Source of the DNA: Dimorphilus gyrociliatus | Lineage: Eukaryota > Annelida > Polychaeta > Dinophilidae | Reading direction: 5' to 3' | Assembly: GCA_904063045.1 (NCBI GenBank) | Contig: CAJFCJ010000081.1 | Coordinates: forward strand, 1 to 51,143 | Length of the DNA stretch: 51,143 nucleotides | Part shown: positions 1 through 10,870 of the stretch, in pieces | Numbering within the stretch: position 1 is the stretch's first letter | Layout: every line of letters starts with the position of its first letter | Program-made: the position numbers and the translations under genes | The notes under the pieces: model-generated | Database searches by the model: none | What the model saw: the letters and a program-made list of their open reading frames with translations, nothing else | What the model was told of the DNA's origin: nothing

Positions 1-978
1 GTCACAGAATGGTGGGTGTTGATAATTTGGCTTTTTTGAAAAATCATCCAATTATTCGTACTTTGGTTAATTTTATACGCTTTCTTGTCTAATATTGAAA
101 GAGTATTGAACAATTAGAAATTAGGCAATCTACTTTAAAAGAAGAGCTTGTATTCAGTTAGGGAAAGTTTAATACACTGCTCAACTTTAAATCAATTCTA
201 ATCGATAATATAAGATATATGAATGAGTCATTTAAAAATATATGCAACGGATTAAGCTGTTCACCGTCGTTTTCTTTGATAAGAATAACCATTTCCGTTG
301 TTATTTAACCGAGGAACAAGGAATATGGCTTGGTGATTTATTACAAAATTGTATAAATCTACAAGAGATTAACTTGAGTGATAATAAAATTTAGGAAAAT
401 CATTTCAAAGAATTTGCATTGCTTTAAAAACTGTACAAACTGGCCTATTAAAGATTGATTTTCTTCTTGTAATCTATCGGAAGAGCATGGCTATTGTCTT
501 GTGATTTATTGATAAATTGTAAAAACTTGGAAAAAATCGATCTAAGTTCAAATTATAAATTAGAAAATGGATTTAAGAATATTTGTAACGGATTAGAGAA
601 TTGTTCTTCTTTACTTGATATTAACTTTTATAATTGTAATCTCTGTGAAAATCAGATAATTTGGTTAAGTAATTTATTAATTAAATGCAAGATATTACAA
701 CATATCGATTTGGGAGGTAATTACAATTTAAAAGAAGGATTTCAGATTGTATGCAACTCTTTAAAATCATCTTCTCTATTGAATATTTCCATGTATAATT
801 GCGATTTAACAGAAGATCAAGGATATTGGTTAGGAGAATTATTAATTGAATGTTCAACCTTACAAGATATTCAATTGCATCATAATGAAAATTTATTAAT
901 GGATTAAAGAGATTAGGAGATAAATTACATTCTTTACCTTCATCTTTGTTAAAAATGTTACCTAATGAAGCTGACTAA
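1..978 (+). pseudogene. LRR protein, truncated and frameshifted copy
   Basis: Same gene as 7844-9052, but the window begins about 217 bases after that start codon. Between 1 and 500 at least ten single-base losses break the frame. From 494 the frame is open through several leucine-rich repeats with the pattern LxxIDLSSN / LxxIxFxxC, then shifts once more near the end (a missing T close to 895). Because all lesions are missing bases in runs and the other copy is intact, these may be sequencing errors and not real decay. I see no independent evidence that this copy is a separate locus. Confidence 0.75.
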
Positions 979-1016
979 TCGAAAAGAAATCTATTTATTA
1001 GCTTATTAGCAACAAA

Positions 1017-2640
1017 ATGCCTTCTTATTATACAGAATGCTTTCTCTCTCTGATATTGTCTTGTCTTATTATTAAATCATCAAATGTTTTTAAAAATTTC
1101 TACTAAGTTTAATTAATTTTTTCTACATTAATTTATTAAAAAAATCTATTATTCCTTGTAATAAACAGTCTTTTTATCTGGCATTTCAAAGTGTTCATTC
1201 AATATTCAGATGTCCAATTGATTCTGAATCATCATCTGAAAACCTATTGATAGTACTTTTTGAAGATCCGAATAATTGTGCTAACTACCACCAATGCATT
1301 AATGGAACTTCATATCCGCAAACTTGTCCACCTGGTCTTCGCTTTAAATTTTCTATTGAAGTATGCAGTTACGTTACCTGCGTTCCTCCAAACATTGGGA
1401 TGTAGGTTGAAATCGTCTGTAGTTCTTTCGAAAGAGGAATAAGACGAAGAATAAGAAGAGAATAAATGCGGAAATGTGGATAGAGTTAATTCTTTTCGAT
1501 GCTATGATAATATTGACGAATGTTCTTATCATTGCTTCAACGTGTTTCTTGGCCTCAGCGTAGTCCTACTGGCTACTATTTCGCTCCACAAATTAGCGTT
1601 TAAGCCTGTAATATTAGGATGTGTGTTCCATTTATCGAAGCTAATTGTCCAATTCCAGGAGGATGGTCAGAAAGGTCGGAATAGTCGGAATGCGATACTC
1701 CATATGGTATTCGATCTAGAACCAGACAATGCAATAATCTAACTCTGTCTAATGGCGGTGTAGGCTGTCCAGGTAGTTCAAATGCGAAATAATACCCTGC
1801 ACAAGTCCAGCGTTTATGTATCATTACCTCGACCAGAAAGTGTTAATAGTGGAAGGATGAATTGGACATCAATAGATATCAATAGAAAACAATTATTTAA
1901 CGAATTGGATAATAGTCTTCATATTAAAACATCAGGAATGTATTACTTTTCAATAACGGGTTCAATGGAAGTTCAAGATTATACCCTGTTAACCCTTGAG
2001 AACGTTGGAAGGAGGATAGGCCTGCAGAAATATCAGAGTAACACCACAATTAATTCAGTAACTAGAGGAGGATTATTCGCATTAAGTAGTTTACATAAAC
2101 CGAATATAGTTCAAAGATTTCGAGGTTCAAACTTAATCAGAAGTGAAACTGGAAAAGAAACTTTATGGTTAAGTTTTTACTACGAAAGCGATAGCTGTCT
2201 GTTTGTCGCTCGTGATAATCCAGGGAAGGTGGATATTTTTCATTAATTATGGAATAGGCGTCTACAATACAAACAGAACTAAAGTTTCCTTTTCACAAAA
2301 TGGTTATATTAGAAAATTGTATAGCCGAGAGTACATTTCCCTTCGAAGAGATGTAGGATTACCATACACAGATTCCAGTCTACAAATATATTTAGCAGCT
2401 TTTAAATTAAATGAAACTTTACCAGTTTTCTCAATTCGTCGAAATATCTTTGCTTGTTCCACATATTTCTCAAGTATAATCTTTAGGGATAAGGTTATCA
2501 TTGACACATGGTCCAGTTGAAATAATTATACTAGTATATACAGAGCGCCACTCAGCGGCACATCTCTTTCAAGCGGCTTACTACTAATTCGGTTCTATGT
2601 AAATCAGTATTTACCTACAACTCCACACCTCTAGAAAAGT
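1017..2640 (+). pseudogene. Chitin-binding / TSP1 / C1q-like gene, broken, copy 1
   Basis: Duplicate of 9091-10620, with the same in-frame stops and frameshifts plus a few extra single-base losses (near 1395, 1540 and 1817). The chitin-binding cysteine block lies at about 1213-1390, the TSP1-like block at about 1640-1770 and the C1q-like block at 1810-2246. The domain description is given under the second copy. Shared lesions mean the decay is older than the duplication or that both are the same locus. Confidence 0.6.
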
Positions 2641-2702
2641 CTTAACAAAGAGCAACTTTTCAATTTGTACGCAATTTTAAAGGAAAAGGAATTGAATTGG
2701 GC

Positions 2703-2791
2703 AATGAGAAAAGAAAACCTGCTGTTTAATTTCTTAGTGATAAAGTTGCCATTGAATTAAGAAATTAAACAGCAGGTTTTCTTTTCTCATT
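2703..2791. repeat. Perfect 34-bp inverted repeat (hairpin), copy 1
   Basis: Left arm 2703-2736 and right arm 2758-2791 are exact reverse complements, separated by a 21-base loop. The arms read AATGAGAAAAGAAAACCTGC onward. The same structure is at 10782-10870. It sits between the C1q-like gene and the GPCR. It could be a small foldback element or the stem of a small-RNA precursor, and sequence alone does not decide. Confidence 0.85.
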
Positions 2792-2799
2792 CAAAGAAA

Positions 2800-3598
2800 A
2801 CTATTTTTGAATTACTCTGAATTTCTTCACTTAATAAATATTTTTTTTCCAATATCTCCAATAAGACCACTGAACTCATAGTGAAATATGTCAACGTTCT
2901 TAGAATAGACATTGAGATAAGAGCCAAAATATTCCTTAAATTCTCTTTTAACAACTATAATTAATTTAAAATGTTTAGATGTTGTTGCAATGGGAATAAG
3001 ATCATTTGTTATTTTAATATTAACAAATTTAAATTTGCATTCTACAAAATCAGTTTAATTGAACTTTTGATTATTGAAAAACTTTAATTAAGCCATCTTT
3101 GTATTGAAGATGATGAACAAAATTGTGGTAAATGTTTCAAGCTAGAAACTAAACAATTTAACAGTAGTAAAAGTAGTCACAGAATCATCTACCGGAAATG
3201 GGTGTGATTCAAATGATTAACTATCATTGTACAATGGTTGTTTGTAGTTTGTACTACTTTTTTTATACTTTTGCAATTAATTAGGCCTATAAATTTTTCA
3301 TTAAGAATACCTCTTTAACATTTGCGCTGTTTTTTATCCATCAACCAATTATAAGAATTTGGACAGCTGATTTTCTAAGCAGGTAAGTAATTGAGCTTTG
3401 TTAATATTTGTATTGTGAAGAGGTAAATTTAGGGCTGTTCTGTGCACACCCTTCATCATTTTAAACTTGCCACTCTCCAATTAAACATAAACACAATGCT
3501 TTCTACTTTTATCTCTAAACTTTAATTGCTAATTAGTTTTTGTTTGTCTGAATATTAAACAGTATATAAAGTCATGTTTAGCAAGTATTCATCAAAAC
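2800..3598. other. Non-coding spacer before GPCR, copy 1
   Basis: AT-rich and without an open frame of note on either strand. It holds the presumed promoter and 5' untranslated region of the GPCR. A CTC-rich run (about 3616-3643) lies just upstream of the chosen start. The equivalent in copy 2 is 10880-11690. I see no other structure. Confidence 0.5.
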
Positions 3599-3658
3599 TT
3601 GCTTCTTGCTTACTTCTCCTCCTCCTCCTCCTCCTTCTCCTATTCCTCTGAGATAACC

Positions 3659-4702
3659 ATGAATAATTCTACATTCTTTTATCCAATGTATCCTGTCATT
3701 CCGGATACTTTGAATTGGTTTATAGGTGCAAAAGTCATTTCAACGTTGTGTTTTCTTACCGGTATATTTGGTAATGTTGTAAGTTTTATTATATTTGGAA
3801 AGAGTGGTATGAGCGAAACTACTACGTCAATCTATCTTCGTTGTTTGGCAATTGCAGATATTGCAGTTCTATTATGTTGGTTTGGTTTAAATATGTTTTT
3901 TACAGTTGAACTAAGAGTTCTTTCCGATCAGCTAATTTTATATTTATCTTGTATGGCTAGGCATACTGTGAGCAAAATGTCTCAGCAGATTAGTTCATTA
4001 ATACTGTGCGCAATGACGGTTGACAGAAGTCTGTTCATCCTTTTTCCAACAAAGGCAAAAGCCTTAGCCTCAAAGAAACGAGCGCTGTTTGTAGTTGGAG
4101 CAATAACTGTCATGTCAATAATAGGCTACTCAATATATTTCCTAATTTATGGCAATCTATTGATTGTTGCTAATCCAAAAAAGAGAGAAACTGGAATATT
4201 TGTTTGTCTTGTTCGGGATGAAAAGTGGGAAACTTATGCCAATGATATTTCTCCAACAATTGATATTATGTTTTTGTACTATATCCCTGGAATTATTCTC
4301 CTTATAACAAATATTCTAATATTAAGAGCGTTAATAAATGCTGGTAGAAACAGGAAGAAACTTACAACAACTAGTCAAGATAACAAGGGTCGAAATTCAT
4401 CAATTATTCTTCTCATTATTTCAACATATTTCATTCTATGTTCAATACCAAATGCAATATTATTTATATATTTAACAAGATACGTCATAGTTCCAACTCC
4501 GAATGACATTGCTTTCTTAAAAAAGGCTGGTCTTGTAACAGAACTTATAGTTAAATCGAATAGTGGTCTTAATTTCTGTTTTTACTGTATAAGTGGCAAT
4601 AGATTCAGGAAAGAATTCGTAGCAATGTTTTGCGGGAGAAAATCCAACAGCAGGAATTCAAATACATCTTCGAAATCCAAAACTATATCTTCCGTCAAGT
4701 AA
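3659..4702 (+). CDS. Rhodopsin-class (class A) peptide-type GPCR, copy 1
   Basis: 347 residues with seven hydrophobic helices. Helix 1 carries the GN motif (GIFGNVV), helix 2 carries LRCLAIAD, helix 3 ends in DRS in place of the usual DRY, helix 6 reads FILCSIPNAI, and helix 7 has NSGLNFCFY in the NPxxY position. The short N-terminus has two possible N-glycosylation sites and there is no signal peptide. The tail is rich in Ser, Asn and Lys. The start at 3659 is chosen over an upstream frame reading because both duplicate copies share it and its context (AACCATGA) is good. The frames upstream differ between copies because of a missing C near 3644. The family resembles invertebrate neuropeptide receptors; the ligand is unknown. 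Single exon. Confidence 0.85.
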   Translation: MNNSTFFYPMYPVIPDTLNWFIGAKVISTLCFLTGIFGNVVSFIIFGKSGMSETTTSIYLRCLAIADIAVLLCWFGLNMFFTVELRVLSDQLILYLSCMARHTVSKMSQQISSLILCAMTVDRSLFILFPTKAKALASKKRALFVVGAITVMSIIGYSIYFLIYGNLLIVANPKKRETGIFVCLVRDEKWETYANDISPTIDIMFLYYIPGIILLITNILILRALINAGRNRKKLTTTSQDNKGRNSSIILLIISTYFILCSIPNAILFIYLTRYVIVPTPNDIAFLKKAGLVTELIVKSNSGLNFCFYCISGNRFRKEFVAMFCGRKSNSRNSNTSSKSKTISSVK

Positions 4703-4739
4703 CACTTTCAGATTTCATCTACCACAGATTTTTTGTTCA

Positions 4740-5200
4740 AAATGACAATTGAATGAAAATTTTAGGTCCATTTATGATTGTTTTTATGACAATTAACTCA
4801 AATATTTCCCATCACCCAGCACTTGTAAACTTTTATCAATTATTGGTGTTTTTTTTCTTCAGTTAATAAATAAGTCAAAGTATTGAAAATTAACTGTTTT
4901 TTTTCTTGAAATGGCCAGATCTAGATTTGGCAAATTGAGTAAGAACTTCTATATGCAATAAAATAAAGAATTGCAACAATATGATCCATTAACAACCGTA
5001 ATTTAGTAATAATCGTTAATAAATTTTAGTTGACTATGGTTGCAAGAACACTATAACCAAAAAAGTGTGGCTATATTTAATATACAGTATACTATATAGG
5101 TCAGTTGGTTGTTTCACTAAAATTGAACAGCATTTGCAGATCTTTTGTTATCAAACAGCAAGAGTAACAAGTCTTCAAGAAAGTACTTTTTGAATAAGGA
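4740..5200. other. Non-coding spacer, copy 1
   Basis: AT-rich spacer between the GPCR and the TRIM-like gene, duplicated at 12820-13265. No coding potential or repeat that I can support. Confidence 0.4.
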
Positions 5201-6095
5201 ATCATTAAAATGTTCCATTTGTTTTGAACTAAGAATTTGAAAAGACCCTAGAGTGCTACCGTGCCAACATGTGTTTTGTCTACAATGTTTAAATGGTTTA
5301 AGAGTTGAGAACTTTCAAATTCATTGCCCTGTCTGTAGAGAAGAAGGCAGGCTTCCTAATAGTGGATGTGCAGGTCCAAGAAAATGTTTCATTTCGACTT
5401 CTTGCCAAGAAATGTCTCCCCCCGAAAATACATGCGAAAAGATAAAGAATTTTCAGTATATTGTGAAACACATAATCTTGAAAGTCTATGTTCTAGCTGC
5501 TGGGAGGAAAATCACTTGACATGTGAAATTTGGCCTCTTGAAAAGCAAATTAAGAGAAAAGCAAAGCTAAAATCCTACTCACAAGAGGAAGATAGAGATT
5601 TTTTTAAAAAACTGAATAAAGTAAATGGTGAATTTATAGAAAATATTAAGAGAGACTTTCAAAATCGAAAATATATTTATTAAACTAACAAAAGAACAGC
5701 AAGAGAAACTTTCGACTATTTTAGAAAGAGAAAATTTAGACAATGATTTTATTACAACAAATAAATGAACTATCAAAAGAAAAGCCAACATTAGAAATCT
5801 TGAATGAAGTAATAATTAATTACAAAATAAATACTACTGATTTGAATAAATTTTCAGTATTGATTGACCAATCAGTAGACTTTTCACAATTCTTATTTAA
5901 AAGATTAAAGAATTTGTCGAATGTTCTATTTTTGAGATTATTCATATTTCCAGCCTTTTCTATTATCATTCCGTGCTACTACTGCAATACTTTGCAGTAT
6001 ATATCACTTTACAAAACAAAAGCTAATTATCATACTGGCAACATTCTCAATTGCTTTATATATTTATATTTCTTAATTAGTTTCACTAAAGAATA
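5190..6095 (+). pseudogene. TRIM-like RING/B-box gene, broken, copy 1
   Basis: Duplicate of 13270-14107 with identical lesions (in-frame TGA in the RING, frame change between RING and B-box) and one extra missing T near 5949. See the second copy for the domain description. Confidence 0.65.
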
Positions 6096-6223
6096 ATTTG
6101 ACATTCAAATCGGATGGAAGATTAACATGATTAAATGAAAAATTGAACAGGATTGTTCATAAATGATTATATTAATTATTTTCAAAAACATTCCTTTAAC
6201 TTTATAAACATTCTAAAGAGGAA

Positions 6224-7302
6224 ATGAAACTTTTCATTCTTTTAAATTTATTTTGCAGTACATTCTCTTCTATTCGAATTAAATATCAAGATATTTTGAC
6301 AGCAATCAATTGAATTATAGTCTACAAACAATTCATTCAGATTCAATAAAATCATACGGAATGTTAAAGGTCTACAGCAAAATTTTGCAGAATGAATATT
6401 TCGTTGTCTATTATCAATTAAATGTTGAAGATAGGAATAATTTTTGCAAAATGATGAATTTTGATGGATTGCATTCTGTAGTAAGACCATGCGATAAAAA
6501 TTCTGGTTAGATATACTGTATTACAGATTTTGCGATGAATTAACTATTATGGTACTTTGTTTTTTGATGATTCAGCAAAATACAATACAAACTCGACGGA
6601 CAACGCTCTTAGTTTTGGAGAAAAAAACAATTGTAAATAAAAAATTATTAAAGGAAGAAAATTTGTTTTCTTTATTTTTTTTCATCTAGTTCCGGTTTGG
6701 AAACTTGCCAAAACTATCATTCTTTTCTTTGTTTAACCTGCTTTAAAAAGGAATCTCAATGTTTGTTGTTACACTGTGACTCTTCAATTCCTTTTTAGTG
6801 ATTTTTATCCAATAAGATCTCATCGCCTTGACAACCTACCATAGCATTTTTCAACTGTACAAGAAATCTACCAACAACACTCTATATAGAGTTATAACAA
6901 AAATAAAAGATATGAAATACTTTTGTGATAAAGGTGAATATTTTATGAGAAGAAGAAAATCTTGTAAGTTTTTTTTTGGCAGTTTGCCAAATTATTGAAA
7001 ATTTAATAAATATTCATCCTTTTTTCTAGTAAGAATCTCTGATAAGGTTGAAATTGGATTGGATTATAATCAATCCAACGCGTTTTACTCTCACGACAAT
7101 ACTAGTGATTATAGAGGAATAAAATGTAGCTTTTTGGATATACGAGGCGTGTAGTTTGCTTGAATAATCAATCAACCAATTATCGTTCATTTACTATACA
7201 GATGTTAAAAGGACTTTGGCTAATGATTTTTATATATCATTCTTTGGTTATAGTCTTGAAAAAAAGTTCTTGAATACAGAGAGGATACTCTTCTACTATG
7301 AG
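6224..7302 (+). pseudogene. 5' fragment of the SRCR/lectin/LDLa/LRR receptor gene, copy 1
   Basis: Matches 14305-15384: signal peptide exon (MKLFILLNLFCSTFSS) followed by the first SRCR-like exons. A missing T near 6296 breaks the first exon relative to copy 2. The similarity stops at 7302, in the middle of an exon, where the frame meets a TAG immediately. So this is only the 5' sixth of the receptor gene, either a truncated duplicate or the edge of a misassembly. Confidence 0.7.
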
Positions 7303-7600
7303 TAGCATTCAACTTACCAAGTGCGGAAAGTGTGGACGAACTAACAGTCTATATCGATATTAACGGATTGCAAAAATCTAGAATATTTTATTCAAGCAAT
7401 CCAGCTAATAACTATTCAGGCTACGCTTCCGGTGCAGTAATGATACAATTATCTAAGTAATTATAATGTAATATTNTAAGTCATTAAATGTAAAATTTCA
7501 ATTGAGAAATATAATTGAAAAGCAGGAAGATAATTTTGAAAAAGATATCTTTTCTTTTGGTGTTTTAATCAAACAAATTTTTTATAGACTATCTTTGTAA
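7303..7600 (+). pseudogene. C1q-like fragment, N, then kinase-like receptor tail fragment
   Basis: 7304-7459 reads as the second half of a C1q-type jelly roll (LTVYIDINGLQKSRI, then SGYASGAVMIQLSK). A single N lies at 7476. From 7527 to 7589 another frame reads EKDIFSFGVLIKQIF, which closely resembles the end of the receptor tail at about 20600-20640 (KKDIESFGMFVRGIL). So within 300 bases two unrelated gene ends meet around an ambiguous base. I read this as a join between contigs or a rearrangement point, with the second part being the 3' end of another receptor paralogue. Confidence 0.5.
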
Positions 7601-7843
7601 TGAATAAATGATATATATTCATATTTTCTCCAATGTTTGTTTTTGTTAATGATTATAGAATATAATTTGGTGTGTATATCAGCAGTCTCACTAACTTTTA
7701 GCAGAGGTTAGACTAGGCCATAGATCAAGCTTAAAGTGTCAAGGTCAATAACAAGAAAAATCGAAAAACGTTCCATATTATTGCAGTGTCCAGTTTAATA
7801 TTTTATTTGTTTTCTTATATTTTCAGTACCATTTGCAGAGAAA

Positions 7844-9052
7844 ATGTGTGTAATTTCTCTACAAGACATTCTATTAAAATTTATTAGTAATAATCTACGA
7901 TTAATTTGTGATATTTGTCGAAAACATTCGAATATACTTCCAGGTTATATCAGTGAGAAAATTTTAATATACTGCTGTACTAAGATATTTCCATTTTCAA
8001 GAGAAAATCTGGAATTATTTTCACCTAAAATCCTACCTTTATATAATATCTCTCTCAATGGTCACAGAATGGTGGGTGTTGATAATTTGGCTTTTTTGAA
8101 AAATCATCCAATTAATTCGTTATCTTTGGTTAATTTTTATACGCTTTCTTGTCTATATTTTGAAAAGAGTATTGAACAATTAGAAATTAGGCAATCTACT
8201 TTAAAAGAAGAGGCTTGTATTCAGTTAGGGGAAAGTTTAATACACTGCTCAACTTTGAAATCAATTCTAATCGATAATATAAGATATATGAATGAGTCAT
8301 TTAAAAATATATGCAACGGATTAAGCTGTTCACCGTCGTCTTCTTTGATAAGAATAACCATTTCCGGTTGTTATTTAACCGAGGAACAAGGAATATGGCT
8401 TGGTGATTTATTACAAAATTGTATAAATCTACAAGAGATTAACTTGAGTGATAATAAAAGTTTAGGAAAATCATTTCAAAGAATTTGCATTGCTTTAAAA
8501 ACTGTACAAACTGGCCTATTAAAGATTGATTTTTCTTCTTGTAATCTATCGGAAGAGCATGGCTATTGTCTTGGTGATTTATTGATAAATTGTAAAAACT
8601 TGGAAAAAATCGATCTAAGTTCAAATTATAAATTAGAAAATGGATTTAAGAATATTTGTAACGGATTAGAGAATTGTTCTTCTTTACTTGATATTAACTT
8701 TTATAATTGTAATCTCTGTGAAAATCAGATAATTTGGTTAAGTAATTTATTAATTAAATGCAAGATATTACAACATATCGATTTGGGAGGTAATTACAAT
8801 TTAAAAGAAGGATTTCAGATTGTATGCAACTCTTTAAAATCATCTTCTCTATTGAATATTTCCATGTATAATTGCGATTTAACAGAAGATCAAGGATATT
8901 GGTTAGGAGAATTATTAATTGAATGTTCAACCTTACAAGATATTCAATTGCATCATAATGAAAATTTTATTAATGGATTAAAGAGATTAGGAGATAAATT
9001 ACATTCTTTACCTTCATCTTTGTTAAAAATGTTACCTAATGAAGCTGACTAA
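7844..9052 (+). CDS. ZYG11/ZER1-like N-terminus plus ribonuclease-inhibitor-type LRR protein
   Basis: 402 residues, single exon. Residues 1-45 (SLQDILLKFISNNL ... LPGYISEKIL) resemble the N-terminal segment of ZYG11/ZER1-type proteins, substrate receptors of CUL2-elongin ubiquitin ligases; that part binds elongin C in the family. I infer this from pattern only. Residues 70-385 are about ten LRRs of the long, NLR/RNase-inhibitor kind, alternating LxxIDLSSNxxL and LLxIxFxxCNLxExQ, roughly 56 residues per pair. No signal peptide or membrane segment, so probably intracellular. The start has AAAATG context and is the first ATG in the frame. A divergent LRR gene of similar style lies at the right end of the window. 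Confidence 0.8.
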   Translation: MCVISLQDILLKFISNNLRLICDICRKHSNILPGYISEKILIYCCTKIFPFSRENLELFSPKILPLYNISLNGHRMVGVDNLAFLKNHPINSLSLVNFYTLSCLYFEKSIEQLEIRQSTLKEEACIQLGESLIHCSTLKSILIDNIRYMNESFKNICNGLSCSPSSSLIRITISGCYLTEEQGIWLGDLLQNCINLQEINLSDNKSLGKSFQRICIALKTVQTGLLKIDFSSCNLSEEHGYCLGDLLINCKNLEKIDLSSNYKLENGFKNICNGLENCSSLLDINFYNCNLCENQIIWLSNLLIKCKILQHIDLGGNYNLKEGFQIVCNSLKSSSLLNISMYNCDLTEDQGYWLGELLIECSTLQDIQLHHNENFINGLKRLGDKLHSLPSSLLKMLPNEAD

Positions 9053-9090
9053 TCGAAAAGAAATCTATTTATTAGCTTATTAGCAACAAA

Positions 9091-10620
9091 ATGCCTTCTT
9101 ATTATACAGAATGCTTTCTCTCTCTGATATTGTCTTGTCTTATTATTAAATCATCAAATGTTTTTAAAAATTTCTACTAAGTTTAATTAATTTTTTCTAC
9201 ATTAATTTATTAAAAAAATCTATTATTCCTTGTAATAAACAGTCTTTTTTATCTGGCATTTCAAAGTGTTCATTCAATATTCAGATGTCCAATTGATTCT
9301 GAATCATCATCTGAAAACCTATTGATAGTACTTTTTGAAGATCCGAATAATTGTGCTAACTACCACCAATGCATTAATGGAACTTCATATCCGCAAACTT
9401 GTCCACCTGGTCTTCGCTTTAAATTTTCTATTGAAGTATGCAGTTACGTTACCTGCGTTCCTCCAAACATGTTGGGATGTAGGTTGAAATCGTCTGTAGT
9501 TCTTTCGAAAGAGGAATAAGACGAAGAATAAGAAGAGAATAAATGCGGAAATGTGGATAGAGTTAATTCTTTTCGATGCTATGATAATATTGACGAATGT
9601 TCTTATCATTGCTTCAACGGTGTTTCTTGGCCTCAGCGTAGTCCTACTGGCTACTATTTCGCTCCACAAATTAGCGTTTAAGCCTGTAATATTAGGATGT
9701 GTGTTCCATTTATCGAAGCTAATTGTCCAATTCCAGGAGGATGGTCAGAAAGGTCGGAATAGTCGGAATGCGATACTCCATATGGTATTCGATCTAGAAC
9801 CAGACAATGCAATAATCTAACTCTGTCTAATGGCGGTGTAGGCTGTCCAGGTAGTTCAAATGCGAAATAATACCCTGCACAAGTCCAGCGTTTATGGTAT
9901 CATTACCTCGACCAGAAAGTGTTAATAGTGGAAGGATGAATTGGACATCAATAGATATCAATAGAAAACAATTATTTAACGAATTGGATAATAGTCTTCA
10001 TATTAAAACATCAGGAATGTATTACTTTTCAATAACGGGTTCAATGGAAGTTCAAGATTATACCCTGTTAACCCTTGAGAACGTTGGAAGGAGGATAGGC
10101 CTGCAGAAATATCAGAGTAACACCACAATTAATTCAGTAACTAGAGGAGGATTATTCGCATTAAGTAGTTTACATAAACCGAATATAGTTCAAAGATTTC
10201 GAGGTTCAAACTTAATCAGAAGTGAAACTGGAAAAGAAACTTTATGGTTAAGTTTTTACTACGAAAGCGATAGCTGTCTGTTTGTCGCTCGTGATAATCC
10301 AGGGAAGGTGGATATTTTTCATTAATTATGGAATAGGCGTCTACAATACAAACAGAACTAAAGTTTCCTTTTCACAAAATGGTTATATTAGAAAATTGTA
10401 TAGCCGAGAGTACATTTCCCTTCGAAGAGATGTAGGATTACCATACACAGATTCCAGTCTACAAATATATTTAGCAGCTTTTAAATTAAATGAAACTTTA
10501 CCAGTTTTCTCAATTCGTCGAAATATCTTTGCTTGTTCCACATATTTCTCAAGTATAATCTTTAGGGATAAGGTTATCATTGACACATGGTCCAGTTGAA
10601 ATAATTATACTAGTATATAC
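9091..10620 (+). pseudogene. Secreted chitin-binding x2 / TSP1 / C1q-like protein gene, disrupted
   Basis: A signal-like start (9091, MPSYYTECFLSLILSCL) is followed at about 9290-9470 by a chitin-binding type 2 module with six cysteines (DPNNCANYHQCINGTSYPQT, then CPPGLRF). A second such module is at 9543-9690 (CSYHCFNGVSWPQ, PTGYYFAP). A thrombospondin type 1 repeat lies at 9725-9860 (GGWSERSE, RSRTRQCNN, GGVGCPG). A C1q-like jelly roll covers 9894-10325 and continues in another frame to 10599. Lesions: two TAA in a Glu-rich linker near 9517-9531, a TAA near 9680, a TAG at the TSP1 tryptophan, a one-base loss near 9868, and a frame change near 10320. Both copies share them. Some could be unrecognised introns, but the TSP1 lesions fall inside the domain. 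Confidence 0.6.
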
Positions 10621-10720
10621 AGAGCGCCACTCAGCGGCACATCTCTTTCAAGCGGCTTACTACTAATTCGGTTCTATGTAAATCAGTATTTACCTACAAC
10701 TCCACACCTCTAGAAAAGTC
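10610..10720 (+). repeat. LTR 3'-end relic
   Basis: The stretch with CGGCTTACTACTAATTCGG ... TACCTACAAC is clearly related to the last 90 bases of the right LTR of the envelope-bearing element (about 33865-33940). Copy 1 has it at about 2530-2640. It is only a fragment, with no partner or target duplication visible. Confidence 0.5.
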
Positions 10721-10781
10721 TTAACAAAGAGCAACTTTTCAATTTGTACGCAATTTTAAAGGAAAAGGAATTGAATTGGGC

Positions 10782-10870
10782 AATGAGAAAAGAAAACCTG
10801 CTGTTTAATTTCTTAGTGATAAAGTTGCCATTGAATTAAGAAATTAAACAGCAGGTTTTCTTTTCTCATT
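10782..10870. repeat. Perfect 34-bp inverted repeat (hairpin), copy 2
   Basis: Left arm 10782-10815, loop 10816-10836, right arm 10837-10870, arms exactly complementary. Identical in both duplicate copies. Transcription through it on either strand would give a long perfect stem. Confidence 0.85.

Larger units (their letters stand above)
1..7302 (+). repeat. Direct duplicate, copy 1 (matches 8061-15384)
   Basis: Base 1 aligns with 8061 and the match runs without a large gap to the shared string just before 7303 (partner about 15384). The offset drifts only from 8060 to 8080. Nearly every difference is a base missing from a short run or doubled letter in this copy. These cluster in bases 1-500 and recur near 1245, 1395, 1540, 1817, 3644, 5949, 6296 and 6627. 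Substitutions are almost absent. That pattern fits low-coverage consensus error better than biological divergence, so this copy may be an assembly duplicate. The window starts inside it. Confidence 0.9.

Noticed and set aside
9480-9900. In-frame TAA and TAG in a conserved domain, suggesting a reassigned stop code
   Set aside because: Other genes in the window (LRR, GPCR, oxoamine synthase, calcyphosin-like, two-CUB) end cleanly at TAA or TAG after complete domains and have none inside, so gene decay or missed introns is the simpler reading.
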